64,000 nt of DNA. It comes from Piper betle (taxonomy: Eukaryota > Streptophyta > Magnoliopsida > Piperales > Piperaceae). The stretch is taken from contig JAURVB010007270.1 of assembly GCA_033002965.1 (NCBI GenBank), positions 44,346 to 108,345 of the forward strand, in the 5' to 3' direction. Below, piece by piece: positions 9,350 to 21,983 of this stretch (positions are counted from its first letter, which is position 1; the number at the start of each line of letters is the position of its first letter). The notes beneath the pieces are model-generated. The model saw only the letters and a program-made list of their open reading frames with translations, searched no databases and was not told where the DNA came from. A program made the translations under genes and the position numbers.

Positions 9350-12146
9350 TGTAACACCCCGTTTCGGCTAACCCGTGAACCGACCTGGAAATGTCACCGG
9401 CGACCGAACCGTTCGCTAATCTACTAGATTCGTTTAAGTTGACCCAGATCTACCCTCGGCGTCTCAAGATGGAGATGCAAATATAAAATGCATGCATGGG
9501 AACAATTGGATTCTAACGGAGTCCTACATGCATGTCATGACGTGCAAGCAAAGACAAGACAAAACAATAAATGAGAAACCAAAAGAAAATATATACTACT
9601 ACGAAAAAACGGACAAAGTTTCCCTTAAAAGTGTAATAGGGGCCAACCTGTCCACAATAAGGGTATATAAATATTTTATCAAAATATGATAAAACATAAC
9701 AATCTACCATGGCATTCAATGACTATCGCGTTCGTTTTCACCTGAGCCGAGTCTGAACTCCAAGGCTCCCTACTCATTCACATCTATCCGTTAATTTCAT
9801 AACAAGCAATTCATCAAGACAAAAACATTCTAATCATCATTCACACAGCATTAAACAACCATCATTATACATTACACGTGGCAGGTACATGTGTGTGTGG
9901 TTTCGTGCTGCTCCTACATAGTCCTGACAGCTTTCATCGCTCGCATTTCTCACCTACATATATATAGAAAAACTATCGATAACGAGTGTTACCTGCCCTA
10001 AAAATAACTAATATAAATCTGGCACCGGAAAGCAAACTCTCCTCTTGAATCAAAACCATATACTTCCTCAAGAACTCTCATCAGGGCACATACGGGAGCC
10101 ATCGCCGTCGGGTCGACAACGTCCCCTTTCTTTCTCATTATCATACCTTGGCCATTTCTCTATCGCTTCTCGCATCAAATCTCATTCCCTTTTGCCCTCT
10201 ACACCTTCCATATTACTCCTGGCCTTGAGCACGAAACCGAGCACTCTCAGGCAGTCGCCTTTAGTGTCTTTTGAACCACAAGTCTAGACATGCACTGCAT
10301 TGCAGTACCCGTAAACCTCCACACTTCTCTGGGTTTGAGGAACTCAAAGGTGGAGTTGTCCGGATCCTTCGGGAACAATGTGGGTTCTCCCCAGCTCCAG
10401 AGCCCGCTCTTCTGAGCACACGCCCTATCTAAAGGCATGGCCGGCAGTAACCCTCATTCCATATCCCACCGAAAATGTGAAAACTATATATATATAGGCC
10501 TGGGTTCGGATTTATACAATAGGCCCGAAGGCGTCGTGAGCTGGATCTGAAGTTCGAAAACAAACTCGAGGGATCTCATCCTCGAGGGTTATTAATCCGA
10601 AAAAAGAACCGTTGGCTAAATGGCCCGAGTTAAGTGGGATTCGATAAAACACCACTTAACTCGTCCAGCACATGATAAATCAAATACACAAAAGAGTAGC
10701 GTAAAAATAGAGAACGAGTCCTAAACGGACTTGGTAGAAGCTCTAAACCGGTCCACGCGCATAGGCAGCGAGCTCCTACACCGTACCTACACAATCAAGC
10801 TAAAAACTAACGCCCGCATGATGAATCACACATCCTATAGCATGCCCACAAAATCAACACAATCACGCATCAATCAACACACATCAACCTATATCAATTC
10901 TAGCAAGTCTAGTTAGGCTAGTTTGCATTAGATCATGATCATTACCTAGTTACCCTAATTAGTTTTTTAGCCTCCATTTTTCACACCACTCAATCAAACA
11001 AATTTCATATTTTATCCTTAATCAAATCTACATTTATATATATTATTATAACACACAATTCACCAATCCTAGCATGCAATTCTAATAATCAATACTTTCA
11101 AATAATTAAGTTAAAATAAATTATACCTCGCGTCGTCGAAAATCGGCGATGGCTAAGGTTTCCGTTTCGTGGCTCAAAACTCGAATTCGGCACCTAGCGG
11201 CGTGCAAAGTCCGATTAGATTGGACCGGGTGCGTTCGGCGGATGATCCGCCGAATTTCCCACGAATCCAATTTTCCGGTGATTCTGGCTGTTTTCCGGCG
11301 AGTGTCGGCAGTTTTCTGGCGGATTCCGGCGATGTTTCGGGAAGGGGCAATCTGGGGGTCGATCGGCAGCAACTCGACAAGCTTGGTCCAATGGTGGTGT
11401 CAAACGGGGTAGCCGGGGCGGCGATGGCTGTTGGTGACGGTGTCGAAAATGGGCAATGCCGGCGGCGTGCTCCGATCGGGGCTACGGCTGGCTTCAACGG
11501 TGGTCGGGATGATGGGGGAAACGTTGGCGACAGCAAGGGGTGGTAATCGGGGTCACAGCGGTGGCAGCGCGGCCTGGACGGCGGCGAATCAATGAGGGAG
11601 GGTGTCACGGCTTGTGGGGCGATTCCGGCATCGTGGCGGCGAGACGGTGGCCGGGGTGGGTCGTGGCAGCACGGCGATGGCACTGCTGAGCGGGCGGCGT
11701 TGATCGGCGGCAGTGCGGGGTCGGCAGCGGCGGCGGCAGCGACGAGCACAAGGCGGCGAGGGTTTTGGGAGGATAGGTGTCGGGAAGGAGAAAAATACCC
11801 TCAATGGGAAACTCGTAAATAAGTATTGACTCGATTCCTACTCGTAAATTTGTTCTATAACTAATAACCCACCCAAACTCCCTATATCGTATCCTAATTC
11901 GTCATTCGGCCCTAAAAATATTCTACAATCAAATAAAATAACAATCAATACTGCATACCTCAATATACTTGATAACCCATTTTTCATCATCTTTTTGACG
12001 TTATCATTGTATACTTGAGCATACATGACCCTCATCGCTCATAACTCACTGCTGGCCTCAACTCAGCTCGCGGTCCATAAAGTTGACTCGACTCGAACCG
12101 ACTGGTTCGCTCCCGTAAAACTCTGACTCGAGTCATGGGTTTTACA
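9350..12146 (-). repeat. 5' LTR of Tekay-1
   Basis: 2,797 bp, TG...CA. Shorter than the left LTR mainly because of a deletion of about 95 bp at 11844, where CTCGTAAATT jumps to TGTTCTATAAC. It keeps the GC-rich block (11120-11780) and the AG|GTATAA junction near 11121. Confidence 0.93.
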
Positions 12147-13330
12147 CTTCACCAATATCTTGCTTGACAATGTAGGGCCCTTCCCATGACGGGGAAAATT
12201 TGAACATTGGCAACCCAGCCCTCACTTCACGAGTGTTGCATATTACTAATATTTCAGGGCTGAACTTGCGGGGATCGATGTCTTGGTTGTATTTCCTTGT
12301 CATTGCTTCATGGTACCTTTCAACTTTTCCCCAACAGCACGACGATGCTCGTCAATTGCATCGAGTGACGCAATTCTATTTGCTACATACTCCATCTATT
12401 TTGGTGATAAATGTGAAGTAGTGGCCATCCTTAGTGTAGGTAACTCTACTTCGAAAGGCAAGATAGCTTCTGCCCCATACATTAACAAAAAGGTGTAACT
12501 CCAGTACTCACACGTGCAACAATACGATATGACCATATTGCTTCAGGTAGCCTTTTATGCCAATCGTGTTGATTATCTACCACAATCTTTCTCAACATTT
12601 GTTTTAAAATCTTGTTGAAAAATTCCACTTGTCCATTAAATTGCGGGTTGTATGGGGATGATTGTACCATTTCAAATTGATATTGTTCAGCTAAATCTGC
12701 CACTTGCCCATGAATGATGTGCCATTATCCGTAATAAGCTACTAGGGAACTCCAAACTGACAGATGATATTTTCTTTGATGAGTGACATACTCTCATGTT
12801 ATTGCTTCACTCTACTTAGTAAAATATTCAATCACTGTTGAGATAAACTTGTGACCCTTTGACGATAATGGATGGATGGGACCGATAAAATCAAGCCCCC
12901 AAATCTGAAATGACTAATATGTGCCAATCGGGTGCTCGAGCGACATATGCTTCAAAGCTGCATGCAACTGACACTTTTCACGTGACCGAGCAAAATCCAT
13001 ACAATCCTTATACATTGTTGGCCAAAAGTATCTGATGTGGAGCAAAAGGTGATAAACGCTTCTTCCACCTCAGTGCTCTCAACAAGTCCCTTTATGCGCA
13101 TCTCTCATAGCCTTCAAACTTTCCTCCTTGGTCAAACACCATAGTAAGACTCCATCAAATCCTTGGTAATACAATAATTCTCCTTAAATGAGATGACGTG
13201 AAGCAATTCGTCACAACTCAGGAGCCTTGTATCGATCACTAAGTAGCTAGTTGCATGCCAAAAAGTTAATGATATCTCCATACCAATCCTCAAACTCCTC
13301 TAGTATTTAGCTTTCAACTACAACACTTGA
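12147..13330 (-). pseudogene. Ogre integrase, fragmentary
   Basis: The minus strand shows the C-terminal module SPSWEGPYIVKQ next to the Tekay-1 junction. Further upstream is the core around 12482-12703 with SSPYNPQFNGQVEFFNKILK, where the final catalytic Glu sits in GQVEFFNK; most relatives have GQAEASNK. At 12700-12910 an FIGPIHPLSSKG-like segment holds the first catalytic Asp region. Several frames are used and stops are frequent. Confidence 0.8.
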
Positions 13331-13810
13331 CGGTTAGACCACACCAGCAGGTGCATCATGACTAGCAAACCAAATAATTGGCTCTATGACTTCTTCTTTA
13401 GCAATGAATATTGATCCCAATACAGCGAGTGCATTTGCCATGCGATTGGTAGAGCGAGGGATATGTTCAAACATCACTTCTTTAAAATTCTTCAATAATT
13501 GCATCAAACATGTCTTGCATACTACCAAATGTACTTCCTTAACTTCAAAATTCCCGGTGGTTTGTTGGATTACCAATAATGAGTCACCTCGAAGTGACAA
13601 GTATTCCACTTTCAAATCCTTTGCAGGCAACAGTCCAAGTAACATTGCTTCATATTCTGTACTGTTGTTGGTGAAAAAATATGCTAAATTGTAGCATGTA
13701 AATGCGTCTTCCCTGAGGGCTCTACTAAGACAACCCCAGCTCCTCCAGTGGTCCGACTCCTCCACACATTCTCACAGAACTCCATCAAAATACAACGTCC
13801 ACTTTAGTAA
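13331..13810 (-). pseudogene. Ogre second (archaeal-type) RNase H
   Basis: The 143-codon ORF has NNSTEYEAMLLGL with the catalytic Glu, LRGDSLLVIQQTTGNFEVK with the catalytic Asp, and the C-terminal HIPRSTNRMANALAVL motif. These are the signatures of the additional RNase H found between RT/RH and integrase in the Tat/Ogre lineage. The domain is readable in one frame but its N-terminus is degraded. Confidence 0.87.
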
Positions 13811-13814
13811 TTCC

Positions 13815-15070
13815 TTATTTGTGTTGAATTGTACTTCTTCTTCTTTTCTTCTCAGATGGTAGAGCTGAATGGTTGGTGAGTAGTTCAGCAATTGCTTGAC
13901 CTTTCACTCCTTTTGTGTGACACACTTGATGAAAAACTCCATTAACTTCCAAAGCCATATTGCTTGCTCTTCCCGACAAGGCCATTTCTTGGAGAAGGTA
14001 TCGAACCGGATTGTCATATACCACCAAATGTATTTCATTTGTAAGAAAGTAATGTCACAATTTCTACAAAGGAAACGCCAAGGCTAAGCATGCTTCTCTC
14101 TCTGTGTACCTTTGTTCAATTGAAGTCATAGCTTTGCTTAAGTAATACGCAAGTTGTTCACTCCCAAAGTCATCAGCCTGAGCTAAGATGGCTACGAGTG
14201 TTTCTTCTATATGAGAAATATATAAGATGAGTGGTCAATCTAGCACTGGAGCATGCAAAGTTGGAGGGCTTAGTAATCTTGTAGTTATCTACTTGAAGGC
14301 TTGCTCACATGCTTACTCCAACTCAAACTTGTTACTTTTCTGCAAAAATTGAGTGAGTGGTAAAATTTTTAATAACAAGTTTGGAATAAACATCTAAATG
14401 TAATTGATCATTCCCAGGAAACTTTGCAATTGATGCAAACATGTAGGTGGACTCATATCCCTAACAACTTGAATTTTGGCGGGGCCAACTTGGACTCTTC
14501 GCTCGTGTGCTAAAAATCCGAGAAATTGCCCTGACGAAACACCAAAAGCACATTTTTGTGGATTCAACTTCAGGTTATTTACTCTACATCTATGAAGTAC
14601 CGTCTGCAACACCTTGTAATGATCACTTCTTGCTTTTGACTTCACAATTATGTCGTCAACATAATCTCAACATCTTGCATCGCTTATTGATAAGTAGCTC
14701 CTGCATTCTTCAAACCAATAGGCATTATCGTATAGCAATAGATTCCAGTAGGTGTGTAGCAAGCTGTCTTTTTTGCATCTTTTGCTGCCATATGAATCTG
14801 ATTGTAGCAACTAAATCCATCCCTAAAAGAAAACATCTAACAACCAACTGCATTGCCAAGTAAAATATCAGTGATCGGCAAAGGAAATGCATCCTTGGGA
14901 CATGCTTTGTTGAAATCTCGAAAGTCCACAAAAATCATCATTTGACCATTCTTCTTCTTTATCGGGACAACATTTACCAACCATTCTGGGTAGTTAACTT
15001 CAAGAATGAAGTTTGCCTCTTCAACTTCTCTATTTATGTTGCGATCATGCCTCGACCAGTTGACTAAACT
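13815..15070 (-). pseudogene. Ogre reverse transcriptase and first RNase H, degenerate
   Basis: RT pieces on the minus strand: EVNYPEWLVNVVPIKKKN and VDFRDFNKACPKDAFPLP (14850-15010), a region around 14640-14760 with the MPIGLKNAGATYQ box, and ORF 14394-14645 with LNPQKCAFGVSSGQFLGFL (thumb). The RNase H end is at 13815-14027 (VRYLLQEMALSGRASNMAL, GVKGQAIAELLTNH). The order is correct and reading frames shift repeatedly. ACPKDAFPLP is typical of Tat elements. Confidence 0.85.
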
Positions 15071-16900
15071 TTCTTCTCACTTGAACAATTGGATGTACCC
15101 TCCGCTTAACTGCAAGGTGGTGTACTACAACTTCGGATGTCAAACATGACATTTCATCTTATGACCGCGCAAAATAGTCCTTATAACTTCTAAGTACATC
15201 AATGAGTTGTCACTTCTCCATTTCTTCTAAATCTAATCCACGAAATGTTGGACAAGGCTCTTGATAAGTTCCCAAATTGATTTCCAAAAGCCATTCTGCT
15301 ATTAGAGTAACTCCATATTCAAAATGACTTGGTGCTTGTTCTATTTCTTGATCTTGTAGTCCATCTTCATGCGATATTGCTCCCACAAACCATGGTCGCA
15401 TTGATCCTTCATTTTCAATTGATATGTAATAAGGAAATAATTTCGACATGATTGAGTCTTTTGGTTCCAAGGTTATGATCTCAAACTCATCAAATGAATT
15501 GCATTTTTTTCAAGTAAATGACCGAGCATGGGTCAAGTGTAATTACTTCCTTCTCACAAAAGTTCAAAACTAGCATTTCCCATTGTCTTGATACCATGGT
15601 GTCATCCTCAATTACCATGTGATCTTTCTCTTCTTGACTTTGCACTTCTTGGAGCGATAGCATTTCTTAAATTTTTTGCTTTGGTTGTCTTGAATGCACT
15701 CTTACCTTTAAAGGTACTAATGAAGCTTTCAGTCCTGGTGAAATTGCCGGTGCCAATGGAACTGACAACTTTTGTAACTTTGCTACTTTAGGAGGCTTCA
15801 ACAGTGGATAATTAGCTGTTGGTTTAATAAAGTCTGGAAAATCAAGTGTAACAGGATAGACATGACTAGACGGTTGTGTTTGAGCCAACTTAAGGACATT
15901 TCCCTCCATGAAGAATGCAGCATTTGTAAAGTAAGCTTCCTTAAGAACGAATGGGTTTTGCAGCCCCTGGACTCAGATCTGACCTCGTTTGCTGGGTGCA
16001 GCTTTAATGCATTGGTGCCACAAAGATGGCACACATTGGTGGTCATGAATCCATGGTAGCCCAAAAAGCATGTGCCATTGGATCAACTTCTACATGTGGA
16101 ATATGTGTGGTGAACTGAAAGGACCAACAGAGATGTGTAAACACACTGTTCCTCAATGACTCACATGGTATAGGAAACAATGAATTGATTGTGGCATCAT
16201 CTGGCATGAGGTTTTCCTTAGTATAACCCAATTCAAATAACACATGAATATGAAGAATGTTGATTGATGATATCCTTGATCCACAAGTGAGCGCCGAACA
16301 AGCTTGTTTCGGTGTTCCACACTAACAAACAATGGTAGATTGTGGTTGGGCTCAAGGTGACACAAATCATCATTGGCATTGGTAAAGTATCGTTAACATG
16401 TGGCTAAGACGGGTTAGCACGAGATCTTTGTTTCTCATTTACTCAAGTTAAAACAGGCAAATGATGTCCCAAGTACTCTACATATGTGATGTAGTCTTTT
16501 ATTCTACTTGAGTTCATAAAGAAATTATCTTCTCCATTTCTAATTGCAAATTCTGACAAAGCTTGTTCAATTGTGAACCGGGTAGTGGGTGAGAAGTGCA
16601 ACACGTCAAACATGTGCACTAACTCAGGTATCTTCCACAACTTTTTCACAATTTTCATTTGATCAACTTCCTTGTTTGGTGTGGGAGGAGAGGAAACCTT
16701 CTTTCTTTCTTTCATTGAACTCAAAGGAGCCTCCTCCTTCACTTTCATTTCTTTCAAGTTGCATTTCCATTTTCCAACTTCTCTTCCTCAGCCTCCTTGC
16801 CTTTGCTTAATTCATCTTTTTCTTTCTCTTTTGTCTTGCACCTTCAATGGTGAGGTCAAATGACTTGTTGCCATAACATTGGTTGTTGGTGCCTTTTGTG
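15071..16900 (-). pseudogene. Ogre protease/linker region, poorly preserved
   Basis: By position this should hold the aspartic protease and the long Ogre protease-RT spacer. I see an acidic ORF at 15210-15470 whose LLEINLGTYQEPCPTF resembles the spacer before RT, and ORFs at 15798-16064 and 16443-16757 without a clear D[ST]G triad. MGYHGFMTTNV may belong to the protease flap region. The domain call is by context only. Confidence 0.5.
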
Positions 16901-18350
16901 TTGTGGGAGCTTTATATTTGATTTCCCCTTTGTTGAGTAATTCTTGAATTTTTGCCATTATCTGACATTTAACTATCGGATGGCCAACCATTTGATGGTA
17001 TCGGCAGAATATTGTCTTTCTTCTCGTCCTCTAGCTTTGGTGGATTCTTCGATATCCATGGTGTAATCTTTCCTTGCTTAACCAAAACATCGAACCACCT
17101 TTCAATATCTCCAACATTGAAGATGTAATCCTCTATATTCCTCCATTCGCGCCGTTGTTGGGGTGCCACTTTTTGCCCTTCAATGTTGTTCCTTGGTTGT
17201 TTTCTCAACCTTTTTCGCTGAGTTCAGTGACAACATTGGTTGATGCCTTAGCATTCTTCAAGGAATTAGAAACCCTTCCAAGTTCCTCAAAGATCAACAC
17301 CCGTTCAAAGAGTTGTTCAAAAGTGTTTCATTGTAGCACTATTTAAGAGCCAAGTAGTCGGTCCGACATTGATCGCACAAATCTTTACAAGTCCTTAATG
17401 TCAGGGGGTCTCTTTCATTTGAGATGTTAGGCTTCTAAACCTCTTCATATATGCTGCAAACTGCTCACCCGGTTCTTTCTAACATTGTCATAAGTGTTTT
17501 ATCTTTATTGGGATTTCCATTGACTAAAAATGTTTTATGAATTGTTCAACAAACTTATCCCATGAGCGAATTGATCTGGGAGGGTAGTTATTGAACCGTC
17601 TTAAGGCATTGTCATTGAGGGATGCAGGAAATTGTTGTAACTTTAACTTCTCATTTGTTGCAATGGCTCCACACTCAATCTCAAAGATTGTAATGTGATC
17701 TTCAGGATTGCCATCTCCATCGAACTTCGTGAAGGTTGGGCGCTTGTATTTTTCTGGAAAATTTTTTGTGTAAACTTCACCAGCTAAGGGATGGAGACGT
17801 TTTGCTACTTCACTTGGTTCTTTATCCTTATGCGCTATCAGCGCAGCAATCAATGCAGCTTGTACATCCATTGTGGCTTTCAACTCATCAAAGCGGGCAT
17901 CTTGAACTGATACAACTGGTGCAACCGGTGCTACTGGAACAGTTGTAGGATAGGCTGATGGAGGATAACTAATTCTAGTGGAGCTATTGTGGCGGGAATT
18001 GATGGTTGAACCATTGACACCAAAGGTAGCGTCGTTGGGATGGGCACTGTGGTGGTAATTGGTGGCGGAAACGCCATAGAAACCGAAGATTGGGGGATAG
18101 TAGGGTTGTACCATGGGTATGGGTATGGTGGCTGGAAGTAAGGTGGTTGTGGAAACCATGTTGAATGTGGGAGTGGAGCATGTTCAGTCCGACTTGGCTG
18201 CATAGTGGGATAGTGTTGCGTCCAACTTGGCTCAGATGGTAAAATTATCAAAGGGGATGCTTGTGAAATAGATCTTGGGACATGAGAAAACATGTTATTT
18301 ACTTGAGGGGTGTTTGACAAATCCACACTGGCTGGGGCGGTTGCCAAAGG
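16900..18350 (-). pseudogene. Ogre gag
   Basis: ORF 17524-18159 carries FTKFDGDGNPEDHITIFEIE and LRRFNNYPPRSIRSWDKF, the conserved gag core of Tat/Ogre. The upstream half (17931-18347) is a Pro/Ser/Thr-rich N-terminal segment in another frame. Near 16980-17015 the minus strand encodes CRYHQMVGHPIVKC, the CX2HX4HX4C-like finger of this lineage. Stops near 17460 and 17340 break the central part. Confidence 0.87.
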
Positions 18351-18751
18351 CTTTTCCTATGGCATCGAAAGAATGCTTGTTACCGGTTGGTTGGCTGGCT
18401 GGTCCATTTCATTTGGTCTTCGCCAATTTACTGGGTTGGCATCTTCTCTTCTGGATGCACTCCCCATTGCAACGGAGGCTCGCCTATTTAAGGCACGTGA
18501 ATCGTCAAGTGCCGATTCTAGTTGTCTAATCCATTCTCATAGTTCTTCGTTTGAGTTTGGGTTTTCATGTTGTAGGGGCAGCTGGCTCCCCACATTTGCA
18601 GTGGATTGTACTTATATTTTAGGTTGATTTGTTGCAAGTGCGTTGAAGGTTCTCCTTCACTAGTGCCTTTTGTCTTACAAAATTCCTTGTCTCAGGAGCA
18701 TCTATTCATACACACTATATCTTCAAATTGTACTGCTACCTCTTGATGGTG
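18351..18751 (-). other. Ogre 5' leader
   Basis: About 400 bp between gag and the PBS with only short ORFs on either strand. Nothing else recognised. Confidence 0.55.
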
Positions 18752-18767
18752 CCCAATGGAGTCGCCA
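18752..18767 (-). other. Primer-binding site (tRNA-Arg) of the Ogre element
   Basis: The minus strand reads TGGCGACTCCATTGGG, complementary to the 3' end of tRNA-Arg, the primer typical of Ogre/Retand elements. It lies six bases from the LTR end. Confidence 0.88.
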
Positions 18768-18773
18768 AAAATA

Positions 18774-21019
18774 TGTTCAGACATGGGATTGTCTGCCCTT
18801 ACACAACAAATGGACTTGATTTTTTATATACGCTAAGAGTCATTTTGTTCTGTCCTTACCGGCGTGGAAACATGGCCAGTCAATTTTTTCACAAATTTCC
18901 TCCTTTAGTTTTAGAATAGTAAAAATCTTATCCACTAACTTCTCTTTGAAATATATCCTTCGTTAAATTTGGAATAGCAAAGATATTATCCTCAGAATTT
19001 TTCAGAACTTATCCACGTGAATGGATAAGTTTAAATCTGTGCAAACATATATATGTTAAAACATATTGTCTTATTGTAAAATAAATTAATTAAAAGTTCA
19101 TTGTGGGCATATCAGAGCTAAAATTATAATAATAGCTAAGAAAAATAATTTACCAATAGTAAGTAAAAATATTTATAAGCACAATTTAGAGTTATTTCAA
19201 AATTTAAACCAATTAGATTATTATAATATAGTCAAGAAATATAATTATACATAACTAAAGAGAATTTTTGAGGCTCCAGAGATTTTTAAAAAAGTATTAA
19301 AAAAATTAAAATATGTTAAACAAAATGGCTGTAGGCAGCCATGAACATTTGATGTATGTCTCACATGGTAGCTTAACTACCAGGAAGGCAACGCAGTGGT
19401 GATTTCATACCATTTCGTTGTTTTTCTTTGTACATGAATTTCGCAATGGTCCCCTACATATAATCCCACATCGATTCCAAGCTCAGAATGTTGCAACTTT
19501 TCCAACTATAAATGAGGAGGTCTTTCTCTATTACCCACTAGATCATTTGCAGTCAATTCTAAGTAACGTTGTTGTAACCAAATTTAAGCTTAGGACATGG
19601 ACTTGATTTGGAACTCTTTTCGAAGAAAAATTTACCCTTCACTAATTAAACTTGCAATGGCTGGTGTAAACAAGGTCAACTGTTCGTGGAACAGTTGAGC
19701 GATCTGAGTGTGATATTTGAGCGATTTGAGGACGTAACCTTCCCAAGGTGATGTTTTCGTTTTATTAATAATCGGATTTATAGCCATTACATATAAATTT
19801 GATTCAACTTTGTCGAAACAATTTCAATTACATTTCAAAATTAAAATAAAATGTTTTAGACATTGAAATTGTATTTGTAATTGATAATGATTAAATATCA
19901 ATTATTTTAAAACCACATTGTATAAAATATTAGAGAAAAAACAGGTACGGATTAGAAAAAATATCAAGTCCAAATTTGTATCAGATTTGAAGAGTGTACA
20001 CAATAAATATTGTACCAGATCAACATATAATACTATTCTAAACTATAAAATAATCTATTATAAGGCTTATATTAGCTGTAAGACCCAATAACAATATGAT
20101 ATATTTGGGTAATTATACTTATTTATTATAGAAATTTTAGAGCTACCATTACAGATATTAAAAGATGATAGCATATTTAAAGTTCATTGGTTTTTTCTGC
20201 TACTAGTTGTAGGGGTGTAAACGACCTGAGCTAAGCCGAGCACAGATGTGTTTGAATTCGATGTGATTTTTGGCAAGCATGTTTGAACTTGTTTAAGTTC
20301 TTCACAAGCTTTGATATATTATAGGTCAAGCCAAGCTCGTCTAAAGTTCATTGTGTTTGGGCTTGGCTCATGTTTGGCTTCCTATGTTTTCGAGCCAAGC
20401 TCAAGATGAGCTCGACCCAAGCTTGAGCCGAGCGAATGTTTATGCCTGCTTCGTGCTCGATTTATATTAGATCAAAATTTTCTTTCCAATATTATTTAAG
20501 TTCAATGTGACCTCAATTGTATTGACGAGCCAAGTATTTTTTCGATTTTTAATAAATCGAGCTCGAGTTCGAGCTAAGCTGAGCCAAACACTCCTTAGCT
20601 TAGCTCTGCTTGTTGTTCAATGAGCTATCCATTTCAAGCTGGGTATTTTTTCGAGTACAAAATTAACAAGCATTGAGCTCAAGCTTAATCGAGCCAAAGG
20701 TAAAATGCTTGCGAGCAAGTTTGACTTGTTTATACCCCTAACTACATGTAAGACCATATAGGGTGGTGGCTGATACATTGATGACAATTGGGTAGGACCA
20801 ATTGCGTAGAGAGTATATGAACAAAAAGATATAACGTAAATCAGAAGCCTAGTGTGTGTGAAACTTTAATGCAATTCTATTTAACAATTTTAGAATTGCT
20901 AATAATGTTGCAAAGAAATTGTATAAATAAAATATAATCATTTATTGGAAACGTATCCGATTCCATAGTAAAACGCTTGACAGTGAAATAAGATAAAAAG
21001 AGATGTCTTTCTTCCTTCA
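18774..21019 (-). repeat. 5' LTR of the Ogre element (copy A)
   Basis: Plus strand TGTTCAGACATGGG ... CTTCCTTCA. In element orientation it starts TGAAGGAAGAAAGACATC and ends CTGAACA beside the PBS. Length is 2,246 bp including a hAT-type insertion (20210-20740). Positions about 19040 to 21019 are repeated at about 39450-40963 (copy B). Compared with B it lacks roughly 150 bp around 19550. Both copies end at exactly the same TTCCTTCA, which fixes the LTR boundary. Confidence 0.8.
20210..20740 (+). mobile_element. hAT-type non-autonomous element (531 bp)
   Basis: Imperfect terminal inverted repeats: TAGGGGTGTAAACGACC at the left and, reverse-complemented, TAGGGGTATAAACAAGTC at the right. Flanks are ACTAGTTG and ACTACATG, 8 bp with six matches. 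Copy B of the host LTR (near 40640-40660) lacks the insertion, an empty site that confirms the boundaries. The interior is rich in GAGC/GCTCGA motifs and encodes nothing. Confidence 0.85.
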
Positions 21020-21366
21020 GTGTAACCTATAGTGCTTCTCTTCAATAGTGCATATACAACTTACAAAATATATTTTCAACTAAGTTAATACTTTTATTAT
21101 AAGTGAAAAAAGAGGGTTATTAAGGAAAGAAGAGGGAAAACAGTAGTCAAAGACTAATCTCATTTAATTACCCACATCATAACCATTAATAATGTGACTT
21201 TTTAAAACCTAAACTTTTCATTTATGTATGAAAAAAATTAATGAGATTTAATTCATCATTAGATTAATTGATAATCATATAATCTCATAATTGGTTCAGG
21301 TAGCAATTTGATGATTTAAGATATGTAGCCACTTCAATGATTATTAAACAATCTTCTCCCACTAGA
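21020..21366 (-). repeat. Ty1/copia 3' LTR fragment and polypurine tract
   Basis: On the minus strand TAGTGGGAGAAGAT (21351-21366) is a PPT followed by TGTTTAATAATCATTG, an LTR start. The LTR runs to the Ogre boundary at 21020. Either the Ogre element inserted here and truncated it, or TGTAACCTATAG at 21021 is the true LTR end. I cannot decide between these. About 470 bp of AT-rich 3' untranslated sequence (21367-21839) separates it from the RNase H fragment. Confidence 0.6.
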
Positions 21367-21839
21367 CCCATGTAACAATTGAATATTCAACAACCATATA
21401 AGTGTGCACATTTTATTTAATCAATCGGGCTAACTTTTTGAATTTCATCAAATCACCTTAATTGACTTCATTAGGCCCAATATTGATAGGATAAGGGCGG
21501 TCACAAGTCATATAGTGAAATGATTCTTTCAATGATCACAATCAAGTGGACAACGCAAACTTTTATATAAGGAGTCATAATAATTGTTTAACTCTAATTT
21601 TATTAGCATATTTAAAATTAAATATGTACATTACTCTAATGTGGATAACCAATTAGTATGTTGAAGCATAACTTTCATTGAATTTAGAAGTGTTATAGGT
21701 TATGAGCAAGTGAATAATATGTATACATTTTATGCTACCTGACTAGCAAGGAGTTATCTATAAGACCCATCCGTTCAACATTACTAACGAATGTTTTAGG
21801 CGACAGTCAGTCAGTTAGCAGATCTGCAATTATAATTTT

Positions 21840-21983
21840 AATACCAATATACACAATTAGCATTTTTTTAACAATTATTCCTTGACAGACAAGTACTTGA
21901 TTTTCATATGCTTAATAGTTTTAGAGTATTTGTCATTCTTTGATAGGAAGACGACAACAGAATTTTCACAATATATCTTTAAT
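21840..21983 (-). pseudogene. Copia RNase H, C-terminal fragment
   Basis: The minus strand encodes LKIYCENSVVVFLSKNDKYS followed by KHMKIKYLSVKE, the conserved RNase H end of Ty1/copia elements (usual pattern IYCDNSAAVxxSKN...KHIDIKY). It stops abruptly at 21983, where old LTR sequence begins. The N-terminal part is at 35697 onwards. Confidence 0.85.

Larger units (their letters stand above)
27..12146 (-). mobile_element. Tekay-1: full-length Ty3/gypsy chromovirus (Tekay/Del lineage), defective
   Basis: A complete LTR retrotransposon in minus orientation. The 3' LTR is at 27-2903, followed by a PPT, integrase with chromodomain, RNase H and RT, protease, gag, a tRNA-Met PBS, and the 5' LTR at 9350-12146. 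Both LTRs end TG...CA. The flanks are CTTTA (22-26) and CTTCA (12147-12151), a 5-bp target duplication with one mismatch. The order gag-PR-RT-RH-IN-chromodomain places it among chromoviruses, and the very long LTRs (about 2.8 kb) fit Tekay/Del. The target was the integrase of an Ogre element. By my count the LTRs differ at 11 of the first ~154 bases, so it is not a recent insertion. Pol has stops, frameshifts and a TRIM insertion and cannot be autonomous. Confidence 0.93.
12147..21019 (-). mobile_element. Ogre/Tat-lineage Ty3/gypsy element, decayed, interrupted by Tekay-1
   Basis: In minus orientation: 5' LTR 18774-21019, PBS 18752-18767, gag 16900-18350, protease/linker region, RT, RNase H, a second archaeal-type RNase H, then integrase running into the Tekay-1 insertion and resuming at 1-26. 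The PBS TGGCGACTCCATTGGG matches the tRNA-Arg primer characteristic of Ogre/Retand. The second RNase H and the gag finger CRYHQMVGHPIVKC are Tat-lineage marks. All domains carry stops and frameshifts. It is older than Tekay-1. Confidence 0.88.
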
